Source: Panorpa germanica (lineage: Eukaryota > Arthropoda > Insecta > Mecoptera > Panorpidae). Taken from it: DNA of 64,000 bases. The stretch is from positions 3,596,001-3,660,000 of the forward strand of contig OY783216.1 of the NCBI GenBank assembly GCA_963678705.1, read 5' to 3'. A program made the position numbers and the translations under genes. The notes beneath the pieces were generated by a model. That model saw only the letters and a list, made by a program, of their open reading frames with translations. It had not been told where the DNA came from and did not search any database. Position 1 is the first letter of the stretch. Each line of letters starts with the position of its first letter. Shown piece by piece: positions 13,566 through 26,440 of the stretch.

Positions 13566-13886
13566 TTGATACAAATTGCAGGTCTATTACAGCATAGTCA
13601 TGCAGTTATGCGTGGTACACATAATTGCAACATCGAACAATTGTTGGATGAAGTTGTACAACACGTCCACACTAGTGCGACATGTAAATTCGTTCTTATT
13701 GCGAACGAATTCTTTCAATCTGTTTTAGAAAATATAAGTTATAAAACTCAGTTGTTTAATAGTAGGGTCTGTTCTACAAGGGTCTATTCTTCAGCAAGGT
13801 TAAGCAGAATATCTTCCTTTGTCTTGTCAGTTTCATATACCACTTGCGATAATGAAAATGTTCTGTTGGCTGGGACTGTTTTCTGA
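13566..13886 (+). other. Unrecognised open segment of 106 codons
   Basis: An open frame with fairly normal residue composition (HNCNIEQLLDEVVQHVHT near its start). I recognise no family, splice structure or neighbours that would make it a gene; it may be a decayed transposon or chance. Confidence 0.2.
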
Positions 13887-13963
13887 TAATAGGTACTACA
13901 AGATCTGAAATTTTTTATGTGAATGTCCAATTCAGATATGGAGGTGTGAGCTAGCACATGGGC

Positions 13964-14185
13964 TAAAAAGTCCCGGGCCTAACAAAGAAAACACAGTATT
14001 TTTGGTTCGAAATTAGCTTTATTCATCAACGTAATCTCCATCAAGAGCAACGCAATCATTCCAGCGCCGCTCTAACATTTCTTATACCACTTTTGTAGAA
14101 CGATTTATCTTTTGCCTCAAAATAGGCCTCAGTTTCAGCGATAACCTCTTCATTCGTGCAAAATTTCTTACCGGCGAGCATTAAA
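13964..14185 (-). pseudogene. Mariner transposase C-terminal remnant
   Basis: On the minus strand the frame reads KKFCTNEEVIAETEAYFEAK, then KSFYKSGIRN, and after a frameshift CVALDGDYVDE and a stop. The KS-F/Y-Y-K-G-I block and the CIALEG-Y-V-type terminus are characteristic of mariner transposases. The catalytic N-terminal two thirds are missing, so the element is dead. Confidence 0.8.
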
Positions 14186-14911
14186 TATATGGAAACGACT
14201 GTATTTATTATGCTCTCTAAAGACTATGTCTGCAAGTACAACAAATGTAATACACTCATGTCTTAATAATGTCAACTTATGAATTAAAATATATAAATGT
14301 TAGATGTTGTATTTTTAAGTCGCACTAATGTGTACGACGCATTACCTATGCATATAATCATAGACAACAATATACAGCTCTCTCAAAAATGATTATAATG
14401 CAGCGAAGACCAGAGACATAAGATTTAACAAGACAGCCAGCGCCGTAACGGATGTTACTTGCAGCACGCACTTCACCACATTATACCTATAATGAATGAC
14501 GATTGTTTATAATAATAATAATATTAATAGCAGTGAAGTTATAATATTAACTTAAGAATTTTCAGTGGTTATTGAATTTGTAGCGTGTTATATTTTTAAA
14601 AGAGTATTTAGATATTGTTATTTAAATGAATTCACGATGTTTTGACATACCTCCTTAAATACATGCATGCGATCTATTTTTCCACCGAAATATGGCAGTG
14701 ATTCACTGTTTAAAAAGTATGTAATGCGCCCGTGTTCACAAAAATCAAACAACAGTGATAACATTCATAATTTTGTCTAATGATAGTCTTGTTGCAAGGC
14801 TAAGTTTCACTATGGCTTTACAATGCATGGAAATTTAAGGTAAAACATTAGATACCGTATAGGACACTAAATAACAAGAATCTGGTCATTTAATTGAGAG
14901 GAACCGCAAGC
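14186..14911. other. Non-coding stretch
   Basis: AT-rich, with an (ATA)n patch near 14508-14530; nothing else recognised. Confidence 0.5.
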
Positions 14912-15301
14912 AGGGCAGCTTTAGGGGGTGTCAAGCAGTGCTACCGCCCGGGGCCTCGCTCTTGTAGGGTCTTCGAATTTTCGTGCAACAACACAAGTAC
15001 AAAAATTTATTACTATGTATTTACTATTTCATTAATATATATTTATTACTTATGTATTTGAATCTCGCGCCTCGCTCTTTAGAAATCCCACTAGAATCAC
15101 TGCGTATATCTTTTAAGAAATTCATATACCTTAGTTTATCATCATTAATATTTGTCGTCTTTGTGCTTGTTAACTTTTATAAATCTTCAAATATAAAATT
15201 TTATTTCTCTTCAATTATCATCAAAAATACTTACTTACAATTTACATAAATTATACAAAGAACAAGTGTCCGGGGCCTCGCAATGGCTAAGGCCGCCCTT
15301 T
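14912..15301. mobile_element. Putative inverted-repeat element N
   Basis: Left end AGGGCAGCTTTAGGGG and right end CTAAGGCCGCCCT are imperfect inverted repeats around an AT-rich core, and a GGGGCCTCGC motif occurs close inside both ends. Single copy here, so the call is tentative. Confidence 0.4.
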
Positions 15302-17688
15302 CCCCAAGATATACCAGAGCCCGATCAGGCTGACACAGGGAATACACTATTACGGCTTGCCCGATAGGGTGCCCTGTTAGGTCCTGACAAGGAATGCATT
15401 ATTATAAAGATATAGGATCCTAGTAAAACTCTTGTAAGGTTAGTCAGATCGGATAATTATAAGGACTATCACTTTTCAAGATATTTGATTAAAAAAAAGA
15501 ATACCGCTTGCTGTAATCTTCTTTACAGGACAATATTTGTCATATTCTCAATGAATGATTCTTGTTTTTCAAAACAATCATAAGAAAATTACCATAGGTC
15601 AGTGTTAAAATGTACGAAATTAATACCGCAAGGAGTATTGAATTTTTTTTATGTATTAACGTTTCAAAATGATTGTAAGATAAGTGAATTTCTTACGGCC
15701 GTCCTTAATGCTGATAGATTGCATTATTACTTAAGGTAATACATGTCTAATTAATAATAGCTTAAGATAGTGGGACTGAGACTATATATATTCAAACTCA
15801 GCTAAGTTCAGAGAGATCAATAGAATTTCAATCTATACGAGTCGAGAATATTATATTCAGATCTATTCATACATACATAACGATCATAAAATTAAAATAA
15901 CTATGTGAATCTCAGCAGAATGCAGTAATTCAAAATGTTTTATAGCAAAATAAGAAGAAAAGAAGAAGATACTAGCAGTAACCATAGGAACTCAGCAAGA
16001 AAATAACGTAAATGAGATAATAAATGGTTGTGCTTGTATGACTTGATCGTAAATATTAGAATTTATCCAGGTACGATGTGAAGGTCAAAAGTTCAAATCC
16101 AGCGTCAATTTGTCCCGGTGAGAGAAACATTATATCCCAACAATAATGTTATATTGACAGTTACCTACGTTTATTTGATGGATCATTATACTCCTAAGAT
16201 GATAGACGATGACCTATGAAAGAAAGATACCATCTTTGGTAATTGCTTGGGGTTTCAAAGAAATAACTGTTTTCAATTGAATCTGTACTGCACTGTATCC
16301 TGATTAAATGCCCCAATAAGAATGGGAAAAAGTTACTTATAAAAGCCAACCCTGAATTTAGTGGGAGGTTCCATCAATTGTTACGAGTTCCCAATATTAT
16401 CGGGATTTATGTAAATTTGGACATTTTATTAAAAAAATCAATATTTATCTTTTATATAAATAAAAATTAAATACTGTTCGTTGGTAATAACTTAAGACGA
16501 CTGGACTAATTTGGCAAATTTTTTTCTTAATATTCGTAATAGTCTGAATAAGATTTTTAGTGAAACAAAGGTTGGAAAATTTGCCCGAAAAAGTGCTTTC
16601 TGCTACAAGCGCGCAAATGTCGTTTGACAGATGATTGTCAATTTGTGAATCAAGCCAATAGTGACGAATTTTTCGTTGTTTATTTTCAGTTGAATTGTGA
16701 AAAAATAAAGTTTAGCAAAAAAAATATGCACCCATGTGCTACAGTAGAGTCTTAAGGGAGGGGTATGGTTTCAACTTTTTTTTTTATTTATATATATTAT
16801 TGTACAACATATTAAGATTATTGTGTAAAAATTTGAAGTCGATTGGAGTAAAACTGTACTAGATATAGAGTTTTAAGTCTGCACCTCTCTGGTCTGATTT
16901 CGTGTTACTTTGAAACTTTTAAATGCGGTTTCTCGCACATAGCTTTTTCAGAGTCGGTGCCACCTCTAGCTCAAAATCTACTGGACCGATTCTTTTGAAA
17001 TTTTACACACTCTTTCTTTACATAAATGCCAAGGCTGTCGAGTTTTTTTTATATATTTTAATTTTAACGTATTTTAAAATAACAAAGTTTTTGATTTTCA
17101 TGAAAAATCGATATTTTGACTTTTAAGTGCTGTAAAAAATTAAAAAATCAATAAAAAAAACTATACAGCAAGAATCTCAATAAGTAAAAAAATAGTTTGT
17201 GACTAGATAAAATAGAATTCGGCGTGAGACAAACAATAGAATAGGTAATTGCCAACAAAAAGTAGAAAGAGAAAGATAAAAGGTGGGCCAGAAGCTATAT
17301 ATACTCGTACAACAAATTTAAATTATAGGTTAAAAATAATGTTTGTAAGAATATGTACCAATTTCACCTGTCAAACCAGTTTAACCAGCGTTTAATCGCA
17401 TGATGGTGATACAAAGTCTGATATTGTAAGACACCTGCCGCAAAAAGAAATAAAAGATGCTGCAACACAATACATATTGATTGCAGTGATTCCCAATACG
17501 TTACCGAGGATATACAAAACCTCTAGACCACAAGCAATATATAAATTACATATTTAATTTTATTATACATTTGTTTCTTTTGTCATTTTGCTGCTTACTT
17601 AAAACTGTTGGTCCATTTTAAGATATAGCTTTATAGATAATTATTAATAGTGTCCACCAATTCGAAATATGGCTGTAAGTGATTACTA
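15302..17688. other. Non-coding stretch with a minor repeat
   Basis: A segment near 16495-16600 ('ATTTGGCAAATTTTTTTCTT', 'TTTTTAGTGAAACAAAGGTT') recurs diverged at 37798-37895. The 67-codon frame at 16923-17126 is not convincing as a gene. Nothing else recognised. Confidence 0.45.
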
Positions 17689-18540
17689 CCCAGTAAACAT
17701 TTTGGAGTAAATTCTACTTAATTTCTATTACATATCATGAGTTTATTGTCTGGAACGCGTTCGTTTTCTATTCAGTCGTTCATAGGAAAGGCCCTTTTTA
17801 TGAGCTACAGAGATCGCAACAACGGTTCACTGCTGAATTAAAAGCGGAGTCGGTTTATGATTTATGACCGGAGTTATAAACTTGACACTAGCAGGGGTAT
17901 AAAACTTAATGGAATTCTACTTTTTAGAGTCTGCAAAATATAAATATTTAAATGAAGAAATAAATAGATGTAATCTTTAGTACGGATCGTGATTTTTTTA
18001 ATGAATATTATTCATCTTCAACAATACTCGTTATATTAGTTTTTTACATTGTTTTGGTGATTCAAAAATCCACGATCGGCAGGTCTGCGTTAGGTTTAAA
18101 ACCTCTATCTTACCATCGCTAGATTCTATCTTCGTTTATATACATTATATTCGAGGATTGAGGGAGATAGCGTCTGTCTATTACCATTAAAGAAATATTT
18201 GTTGAAAAAGGATAGCATATACTTTAAGCATACTGTCCTGAACGAAATACTTTACAAGTATACAAGTGTAACGGTGAAAAATATATTTTACTTGTCTAAC
18301 CGCATCTCGTTTCTCTCTCACTTTGGAATAAATGAGATGAAAGTGAACTTAAGAAAAATATATCCATGTGGGAAAGAAACAGAAATACTTAATGAATGAT
18401 GTTGGAAAAAGAATGAATATTATTATGAAAAAGTAACACAAAATCTGTGACAGGTAGAGAACTTGTAAAGCGTTAGAATAGAATTGTACGAGTGACTCGA
18501 ACTTCACCAAATAGGGCACTTCACCAAATTGTTTACTGGG
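17689..18540 (+). mobile_element. MITE family B, copy 2
   Basis: Full-length copy from CCCAGTAAACATTTTGGAG to TTGTTTACTGGG, flanked by TA on both sides. The only long frame inside (18199-18399) is interrupted in sister copies and is not a gene. Confidence 0.85.
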
Positions 18541-19332
18541 TACTGGTAAAGATACATATCAGTAGAATTGACTAGTTCCCAAAAGAAATTTTCGCGGCAC
18601 ATTACTACATTTTGCAATAGGTGTTTCAGAAAAATATTTGTCATGTTTTTTTTTTTGTTATATTTTTAAAAAAACCTTACCTTTTCTGCATGGTTAGGCA
18701 GTTATGTAAATAGAATGAAGCTCACCTGACTATCTGAAAAAAAAATACAATGAGTATATTATTTGCCTACACAATTCAATCTTCGATTTTTCGGAGATAT
18801 AAAACAATAAGAAATATATTTTACCACGTGCGAAGTCCACATACCATATGTAGACCAAATTGAAATGCCTTTAAATACCCAAAAACAAGGTCAACCAATT
18901 ATATGCACATAATATATATTTCTGACCAATTTTAACAGAAAAAAAACATGTGTAACAAATTGCTTATGACATGGAACTGTTATTCGGTCGAGAACAATTA
19001 AAGTCATTTCACAGATTATTGTTAAGGCATAAAAATGTCAAGGAAGTAGTCGTACGATTGACGAGTAGGTATTTTTAACATAAATTACAACATATATTAA
19101 ATTTTAATCAAAATTAAGGTTTTTAATTATTTTCAATACCTCAGGCATCAAATATGCATGTAAAAGAATGTGAAATACATATATATAATTACGGCTTTGT
19201 AATATTTGAACTAGTTTATTACTACATCAGAAATTTGAAAAACTTTTTTATGGGTCATTTCCTCATTGTTCCTTTTCTACTTTTGTAGTGAGTTAGAATT
19301 AGAAGGACCAAAAATTACGAGTGTATACAAGT

Positions 19333-19852
19333 ATCATTCCCACTCACTGCTTTAATTTAATTTTGAATTTTGTATTTAATTTAAATTTATGGCAATACGC
19401 GTAGTCATTCACAGTACCATTTTAACTTAATATATTTTTTAGTTTTTCTTAGTTTTTTTAGAGCCTTACAAGGTCCAATGTTTTAAATTAAAAATATTGA
19501 ATTAAGAAAAACTATATTATATTATAACCTCCAAAATGTGACAATCTGTCAAAATGCAGTAGAATTTATATTTAAAAGAAGTTTAATGTCAGTTTGTCAA
19601 AAATAAAGAAATAACAACAATTTCTATTACTAATTGTTATTAAAAACAGCAATTTTAATTATTTCACCTTCAACTTTGTCCACCTGTCGAACTGCCAAAA
19701 TTTATATTACTAAAGACGCATGCGCACCAACTAAATTAATTAAACTCAAATTAAAACACGAATGTAACTAGGAATTCCTATTCTGAAAACCTGAAATCTA
19801 GATTAAAATATTAGATAAAGACGGTAAATTAAATATCAAAACAGTGAGTTTC
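19333..19852. mobile_element. Inverted-repeat element, family G, copy 2 (interrupted)
   Basis: Starts TCATTCCCACTCACTGC. The far end (about 19795-19852) is the reverse complement of the left interior of copy 1 at 1868. The middle (about 19510-19790) is not shared, which suggests a later insertion or a longer parent. Confidence 0.45.
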
Positions 19853-19909
19853 AAATTAAATTTGAAAACGAAAAGAAATTGTTTCAAGATTTTGTACTAA
19901 TATAAAGGG

Positions 19910-20172
19910 GTAATTCATTAATTACGTAACGCTCAAAGGGGGACGTCAGGATTCCAAAAATTTGACAAGGGGAGCAGGCAAAGTGACGTCACATTTATTC
20001 TAAAATGCGTCTTCAAAAAAAAAAAATAAACCTGATCAAATAAGACCAAATGAAATTGTTTGTTTCAAATATGTGGCATCACATTGGAGTAAGGAGATTT
20101 AATGGGGCAATAGGGGAAGAGATGATGTGGTGGTGAAAAGATCATGAAATTTGTGTGACGTAATTTGAAATA
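19910..20172. mobile_element. Decayed inverted-repeat element K
   Basis: Left end GGGGTAATTCATTAATTACG; right part GAAATTTGTGTGACGTAATTT. The same right part, with its terminal GGATAACCCC still attached, occurs at 34250-34288, so these are diverged members of one short family. Confidence 0.4.
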
Positions 20173-21294
20173 GCTGCCTTTATGTAAGTATGGTCAGGGT
20201 ATGTGCGCCAGGAGAAGGGTGCCATGAAAGACCACAAAATTAACACTGTTAAGGCGTCTAATTAGTTTCTAAATATGTTCTACACCTTGTCAATGAATTC
20301 AGTGCCCTCCTCCACCCTTTTCTCACGAACACTGAGCATATACCTCCCTAAAAGTAATCCTGCCACCGTCATTGTCATCCGGTGCTTTTCACTCCTACCT
20401 TGCTAGCTTCAAAACACAGTTTGATTCATCTCTCTACGACAAATACCAGTGATATATATCTTTATATTCTAGCATGTAATTAATTAAAGATAATATTTAC
20501 CAAATAGAATTAATTAATCAATATCTGATAAGTCATTCACGTGTCCAATAAGTTCCAATTACGTTCCGACGCTCATAACATGTTATAAGTTCAAAACCAT
20601 TAAGAAAATAAAAATATTCTGTATTCACGAAGTCTTGATAGTTAATACCACGGCTTAAGTCAAGTTTGGTGTATTAAATTACTAAGATATTTTCGAAGAC
20701 CTCCCGTGTTGTTTGCTTAGCGTCTAGCGAATCAGCCAATAATAATACGACTACGAGAATATAAGGTCAAACACTGAACATTGCGCTAAGCATCGGAGCG
20801 TGTGAAACATTAAAACACACAAAAGTAGCACTTTATTTAAATCAACAAACGATCGCATAAGTGCAAACACGAATACATTAGACAAGCAACACTTCTATAA
20901 GTGTAATAGAGGTAATTACAACTACTGCAAATTACAATGGAGATAAGTAGTGTGAGAATAAACTGAGAAAAAAGATGTCGTTTAGAGATTCAAATGCACC
21001 ACAATATAAAAAAATATGTTAAAGATAAACTCTTTTATGTTAGGTAAACTTAAAATATACGTAACACAGTAAATAATTTAGTGAAGTGTTCAATTATAGT
21101 TCTCAGCAACTTTATCTTGGCCTTCGGCTTTCTTCGGCTTTATTAATTCTATTACATTTCACGTAATTAACATAATAATTAAACTATAATTAATATTTAT
21201 ATTTAGGGATTTATAACGAATTATTAGTTTTGGACTAAGACTGCTATTATGGCGTTAAATCATCGTAATTAAAACGTATATACACATATCTTAA
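20173..21294. other. Non-coding stretch
   Basis: No gene, RNA or repeat recognised. Confidence 0.5.
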
Positions 21295-22009
21295 GGAGGT
21301 ACAGGACGTACCGTCAATGCAAAAAGTTTATCTCTCGGTGATACGAAATGCAAAATACGAAGTACCTTTGAAAATGAATTTTTCAATTCCCTATTAAACT
21401 GCTTTTTGCTTGTTAAAATGATTTTTTATGCATATAATAGTTTAATAAATTTAAAATTACCTATAATTAATATCAAATTTATATTAATTCAATTTAAATA
21501 CAAATTAAATATTTTGAAAAAGGAATAATAAATTTTGCAACGCTGTAAATTTACGTGGGTTGACGCATGCGTGATTTGGTTCTTTGGCCAATACATTGTT
21601 ATATTTTATATAACATTTATTCCAATTTTGAATTTCCCGCTCAAATTGGCATTTGCAACGTTGCCGGCTTATAACCTACATTTACTGTTTCTTACTGGTT
21701 TTATTTAAATATTTTCGTATATAGGTATCCTTTTGATAATTTTCTTTTTGCAATAGTTACAGAAAAGATTCTTTTATATACACCTAGTTTTTGAAAGCCG
21801 TGTCACCATTTTTTTTATTGTTAGAAGTTATATTATGTGGTGAAATTGAGCTAAAAATTATGATTTGTATGGAAAATTACTATTTTTAATCATGTATAAA
21901 AAGCAAACTATGAACCCTAGGTCTCTAAAATTTTGAGACTGCATGTATTTTAACTATTTGTATCGACCCTACAAATTTCACAACGTTTACGTTAACGTCC
22001 TCTACCTCC
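21295..22009 (+). mobile_element. MITE family D, copy 2 (TTAA-flanked)
   Basis: Both flanks are TTAA (21291-21294 and 22010-22013) around GGAGGTACAGGACGTACC ... GTCCTCTACCTCC. Nearly colinear with 12477-13186 except for small indels. The TTAA duplication points to piggyBac-type mobilisation. Confidence 0.8.
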
Positions 22010-22013
22010 TTAA

Positions 22014-22898
22014 ACAAATAATAATAAATTCAATAAAAAGACAACGTAGCAGATATTTACATATGCATGTATATATAATATAATATATAACATAATATAA
22101 AAAAATAAATACACATATGTACTTGTTTAATTTACAATTTCGAGTAAACTTTCTTCACAATCAACAACAACAACTACAGTAAAACGAAGATCTGGATAAT
22201 AAAAGAGATATCATATATAAATCAACTTGATCTGATTTCAAATATAAAAATGTAAGATAACTGGTTAAAGAACATTATCTTAAATACTTTTTTCTTTGTA
22301 TCACTGTTGTCTCAACTCTGAAATTCTATTTATAACGAGCAAGTCAGATGTTTACTCTCAGCAACTAAGAACTGAAGGAAACAATTAAAAAAAAGTATAG
22401 TCAGAAGTGGGAAATCGTAAAGAAATTGTGTTGTAAAACCTTGTGGAACTCGTGGAAACCTGATTATTAGATTATCATATATTTGTATATAAATTGCCAA
22501 AACTCTTTAAACGGTAAAACGTTCCCTAATTTGTTCCTCAATGCCATATAATTGGTTTACTTCTTTTACTGATAAGAACCATACCTTCTAAGAGCGCAGA
22601 ATCATGTAATTGCCAGTATTTCTCACCCAAATTTCTTTCTTGCCAAATTTTCAAACACATTTCTAAAGGTTGTACTTTACTTTAGCAAAACTTGTGCACA
22701 CACAAGCTAATATTTCAATTAATAACTCAAATTTATTTCCTAAAAAGATGTATTACTTTTAACTCGAACGTAACTACTGCGGAAGGGAAGAAAATAATGG
22801 AATTTCTGGAAGAGAATGGAACAAAGAAAAACCTTAAACTTATGAAAAGCTAATGTAAGAGAGATATATTCTTGGCCAAGCCCACTGGAACAAGAACT
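22014..22898. other. Non-coding stretch
   Basis: No gene or repeat recognised before the LINE tail at 22901. Confidence 0.5.
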
Positions 22899-22900
22899 AG

Positions 22901-23064
22901 GGACCCAACCTCAGATGGGTTGACTGCCTAGAAAGGGATTTCGCCACTCTGAGAGTGATCAATTGGAAGATCATGGCGAAAAAAAGAGAGGCCTGGAAGA
23001 AAATTCTTGAGAAGGACAGGGCCCACCTGGGGCTGTCAAGCCACTGAAGAAGAAGAAGAAGAAT
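22901..23064 (+). pseudogene. LINE ORF2 C-terminus with (GAA)n tail
   Basis: The frame 22901-23047 reads GPNLRWVDCLERDFATLRVI, then WKIMAKKREAWKKILEKDRA, then HLGLSSH and a stop. The pattern 'RWVD...D', 'W...A..R..W...' and 'AH.GL' is the standard C-terminus of many non-LTR reverse transcriptases. A GAA microsatellite follows the stop at once, consistent with a simple-repeat 3' tail. Severely 5'-truncated. The minus-strand open frames over this stretch are antisense shadows. Confidence 0.75.
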
Positions 23065-24043
23065 GTAAGAGAGAAGTAGACAGAGAGAGAGAGAATTGAC
23101 ATGAAACAGGGAAAGAAAGGCGGATAGTTGAAGCACATAACAGAAGAAGGAAGTAGTGATGAAGTGCGAAGCGAAATAAGGAAGAGTAGAAGACAAGAAG
23201 ATATATACCAACTAGAAGAAGATAAAAGAAATTTAAGGAAGGACTAAATAAATCAAAGTAATGGTTGATTAATGAGGAGATGAATTTCAATGGAGATTGT
23301 ACCACCGAAAATCAATCAATCAGATACATCTCAATCATCGAATCAGAGCTAGCGAAGGTAATCACATCGTATTTAACAATTACTTTTAAAAATCAAGGAA
23401 CTATCATCTGTTTATGGTAGAGATTGGTTAATAAGATATAGAAACTGTGATAATTATGAAACATGTAAGAAAATATTCCACTTGCAATCAATATAATTTC
23501 CTTACATAGAAACACACGAAAGCACATGCCCACAATTGTGTCCAGTTTTTGTACTTTCATGTTTTATTTGTCCCCATTCTTTTACAACAACTAAACACGC
23601 TATTTTACAATTCAGATATAGAAACAAGGTATTTCTTATAAAAATTAAATGACCAGTACGTCTCGTAATACGATGGACGTGGTAAATCTTTAAGTCACTT
23701 AAGTGCGTCTGTAACACCTAGGTCCGAGTCTATTCATAAAACAAACAAAGTGAATCATAATAACTGTTGTGTTTTGTTACTATCTGACATCTAACAGATG
23801 ATGAATAAATACAAGTAATTCATCATCTCGAAAGTCTGTTCATAATTGAAATAATGATACACTACACTAAGGTGCGTCTCACTATGTTAGTTGGACACGT
23901 GCTAATTATAGGTTTACAGTAGTGGGTCGAAGTACTTTCTGAATTTTTAATTACTTTAAACCTTATTAAAGTGTTAAACAAATTTACATTTAAATCACAT
24001 TAAAACCGCTGAACGTAGTTACATATATTTAAGGTTTGTTTAA

Positions 24044-24340
24044 GGTGAAACGATATTTGGTCATTTTTTCTCGCGAAATATAGATGGCGATACTATATAG
24101 CAGGTTAAATATTATCAAAAAAAACCATGTTTTTTTATGTTTAAATCGTTTTATGTAAGTAACTATAAACGCGAATCAAAATCTAAAGCAATTAGTTAGA
24201 TGAATAACGTATCTACATTTTAACCGCAAAAATAAGTTTTGAAAATGAAAATTGCTATGCTATATTTTCTAGTTAAATTACAATTTCTATATGACTGGTA
24301 ACATTTCTAACGGTTTGTCATAAATAAAGGTTATAAAATT
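24044..24340 (+). mobile_element. MITE family C, copy 1 (3'-truncated)
   Basis: Begins GGTGAAACGATATTTGG directly after TTAA (24040-24043) and follows the interior shared with 30120-30640 and 56981-57572, but the right terminus is lost. It keeps the uninterrupted 'TATTTTCTAGTTAAATT' site that is occupied in the third copy. Confidence 0.65.
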
Positions 24341-24836
24341 TGTTAGTTGGTTTAAACCTTAATACAAAAATGGTTACCTTTTTTGATTAATATAATGTAA
24401 GGTTACTAAGAAAAGTTATCTTTCGTTTTCTGATGTTAATAAAGCTTTTTATGCAAGCTTCTTACTTACAACTTCTTGCAACAATTGTTGGAGCCGCACT
24501 TATTATCTAGTATACAAAAAAGAAAAGATAGTTTTTAGCATTGATACCGTAACACACCGATACCACACCTTCTTGAAATGAGTACAAAAAATATGCAATA
24601 TTTATAAAAACCGCTGGCTGCTGCTGTCATTGAAGCTGGAGGTGTGCTAACCTTGGATCTAACGTCATAATATGTTACCTGTCTCCTATTCCATCAATGT
24701 ATTGTCATTTAAGGTCTTTACATGTAGATCTTTATATAATAATTTCTCTATATAACAAATGTATCGTTTTGTCTCCAGTTATGTTATAACTAGGGTTACC
24801 TTATAGCTAAGCATTGAAACAGAACGTTTAAGTATA

Positions 24837-25312
24837 ACTTAGAGCATATATATATATATGAAGAGAGAATGCTGGACCTGAAAAAGTGTCCAAAATGTGT
24901 GCGAGAGAGAAAGGTATATGTTCCTATTTGTTCTCTATGCGAATGCGTCAAAAGTGACAGTTGTCAAGTCAGAGCTGTCTAAATATAATACGTGACAATT
25001 GCTAAATATGACATTATATTGATGTAGAATAATGTAGATATGTATAAATATAAATATAACTAAAAACGTGAGTATATGTTTTCACTGAACGGTCTCTGTT
25101 TTACCGACAGACGAGCTTTGTACCAACTAAACAAATATAATTTCTTTACATATTTAATATTTATTATATCTTAATAGAATATTAATATTTATTATATCTA
25201 GCCAGCTGTCACTTTTGACGCATGCGCATAGAGACCACCTTTCTCTCTCGCACACATTTTGGACACACATAGGCTATGTACACTCCATATATATATATAT
25301 GTGCTCTAAGAA
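24837..25312. mobile_element. Long inverted-repeat element L
   Basis: Starts CTTAGAGCATATATATATAT and ends with its complement ATATATATGTGCTCTAAG. The inverted arms continue inward through 'TGTGTGCGAGAGAGAAAGG' and 'GCGTCAAAAGTGACAG' (24890-24960 against 25203-25270). No coding capacity; single copy in the window. Confidence 0.6.
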
Positions 25313-26007
25313 GTATAATGGTTTTTATACTTTGATAAAAAATTAAATGGACTATGGCAAATAGTAATACGAAATAAAGTAGTGAAATAAGACTAAAATT
25401 TAACCTAAAAATAGGTTTTTCAAAAAGTTTTATAATCTTTGGTATTCTGAGTGTATTGGATATATCAGCACCTTCCTCCTCCATCCTCCGTCCTAGATAG
25501 ATGACGAGTGACAGTTGACAGCAAGAAATGCTTAGATGTGAGCAATCTGCACCATGCGCTGTGCAGAATATGTAGGTCAATTAGTCTGCAAGTTGTAGGT
25601 TCACTGCAAACTGCACCAGACTATATGTCTCTGTTGCTAATAGGCATGTGGACGAACACCTGATCTGGTCAGTTTATATACACTATAAAGACAGGTGCAA
25701 TTTCCCAGAAATATTAGAAAACTACAGGTAGATATATTATTTTGTTAATATAATTTATTAGGTTTATAACCTTAATAAGTTTTAGTGATTCTAATGATCG
25801 AAAGTGTTTCAAAAAACTAGCCAAATAGAATTGTACCCTAGTAAGGATTTCGATAAGTATAACGTTTTTTTTTTATTTGATTACTAAAGATTATTACAAT
25901 CTCTCCTGTTTAGAGGACATTCAGTGATAGGTAAGTCAAAATAAAGTGTCTTGCGCGCGATGTGCCCATCGACTCATCCCTCAATTTTAATAGATCCTAG
26001 ATTCTGT

Positions 26008-26440
26008 TCAGTTGGCTAATAGATCCTGAGGTACTTTCATTTTTAGTCTGCGTTCTACCAAATTATTGGACATTATACAGCTGCCCAAATTGTTTGGACG
26101 TTCAAGTATTCTCTCCTTGTATGCTTTAGTTCTGAGCACTATTTCTTCATTTACTGTGGGTATATCCAGATCCCGATGTATTATGTGATTAGGTACAAAC
26201 CATGGTGCATTCGTGACAATCCTTAGCATTTTGGGCTGAAATCTTTGGATTATTTCAATATTAGAAGTAGATGCAGTACCCCATAGTTGGATACCATAAG
26301 ACCATAATATAATGTAAGTAATAAGGTTTTAGTAGGGAAGATGACACTTCTGCCTGCCTTCTAGGGCCTTACTGAATTTCACATAATAGGTTTCTAATCA
26401 GGCCAACCTTGGATTCTAGTCTAGGGTAAGAATTATTAAT
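26008..26440 (-). pseudogene. Jockey-type LINE reverse-transcriptase C-terminus
   Basis: Read on the minus strand the frame gives ILWSYGIQLWGTASTSNIE, IIQRFQPKMLRIVTNAPWF and VPNHIIHRDLDIPTVNEEI, ending in LLAN and a stop. The blocks 'YGIQLWG.AS.SNI..IQRFQ.K.LR' and 'N.PW.V.N..IHRDL.IPTV..EI' are diagnostic of Jockey-clade ORF2 C-termini. The upstream sequence is frameshifted and most of the element is missing. Confidence 0.85.

Noticed and set aside
16070..16110. AGTTCAAATCCAGC resembles a tRNA B box / T-loop
   Set aside because: No matching acceptor stem, anticodon arm or A box could be placed upstream at tRNA spacing.
18199..18399. 66-codon frame as a possible small gene
   Set aside because: It lies inside MITE family B, and the corresponding positions in other copies are broken.
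22897..23305. Minus-strand frames of 104 and 89 codons
   Set aside because: Antisense to a clear LINE C-terminus and its GAA tail; the hydrophobic Ser/Leu-rich products are shadows.
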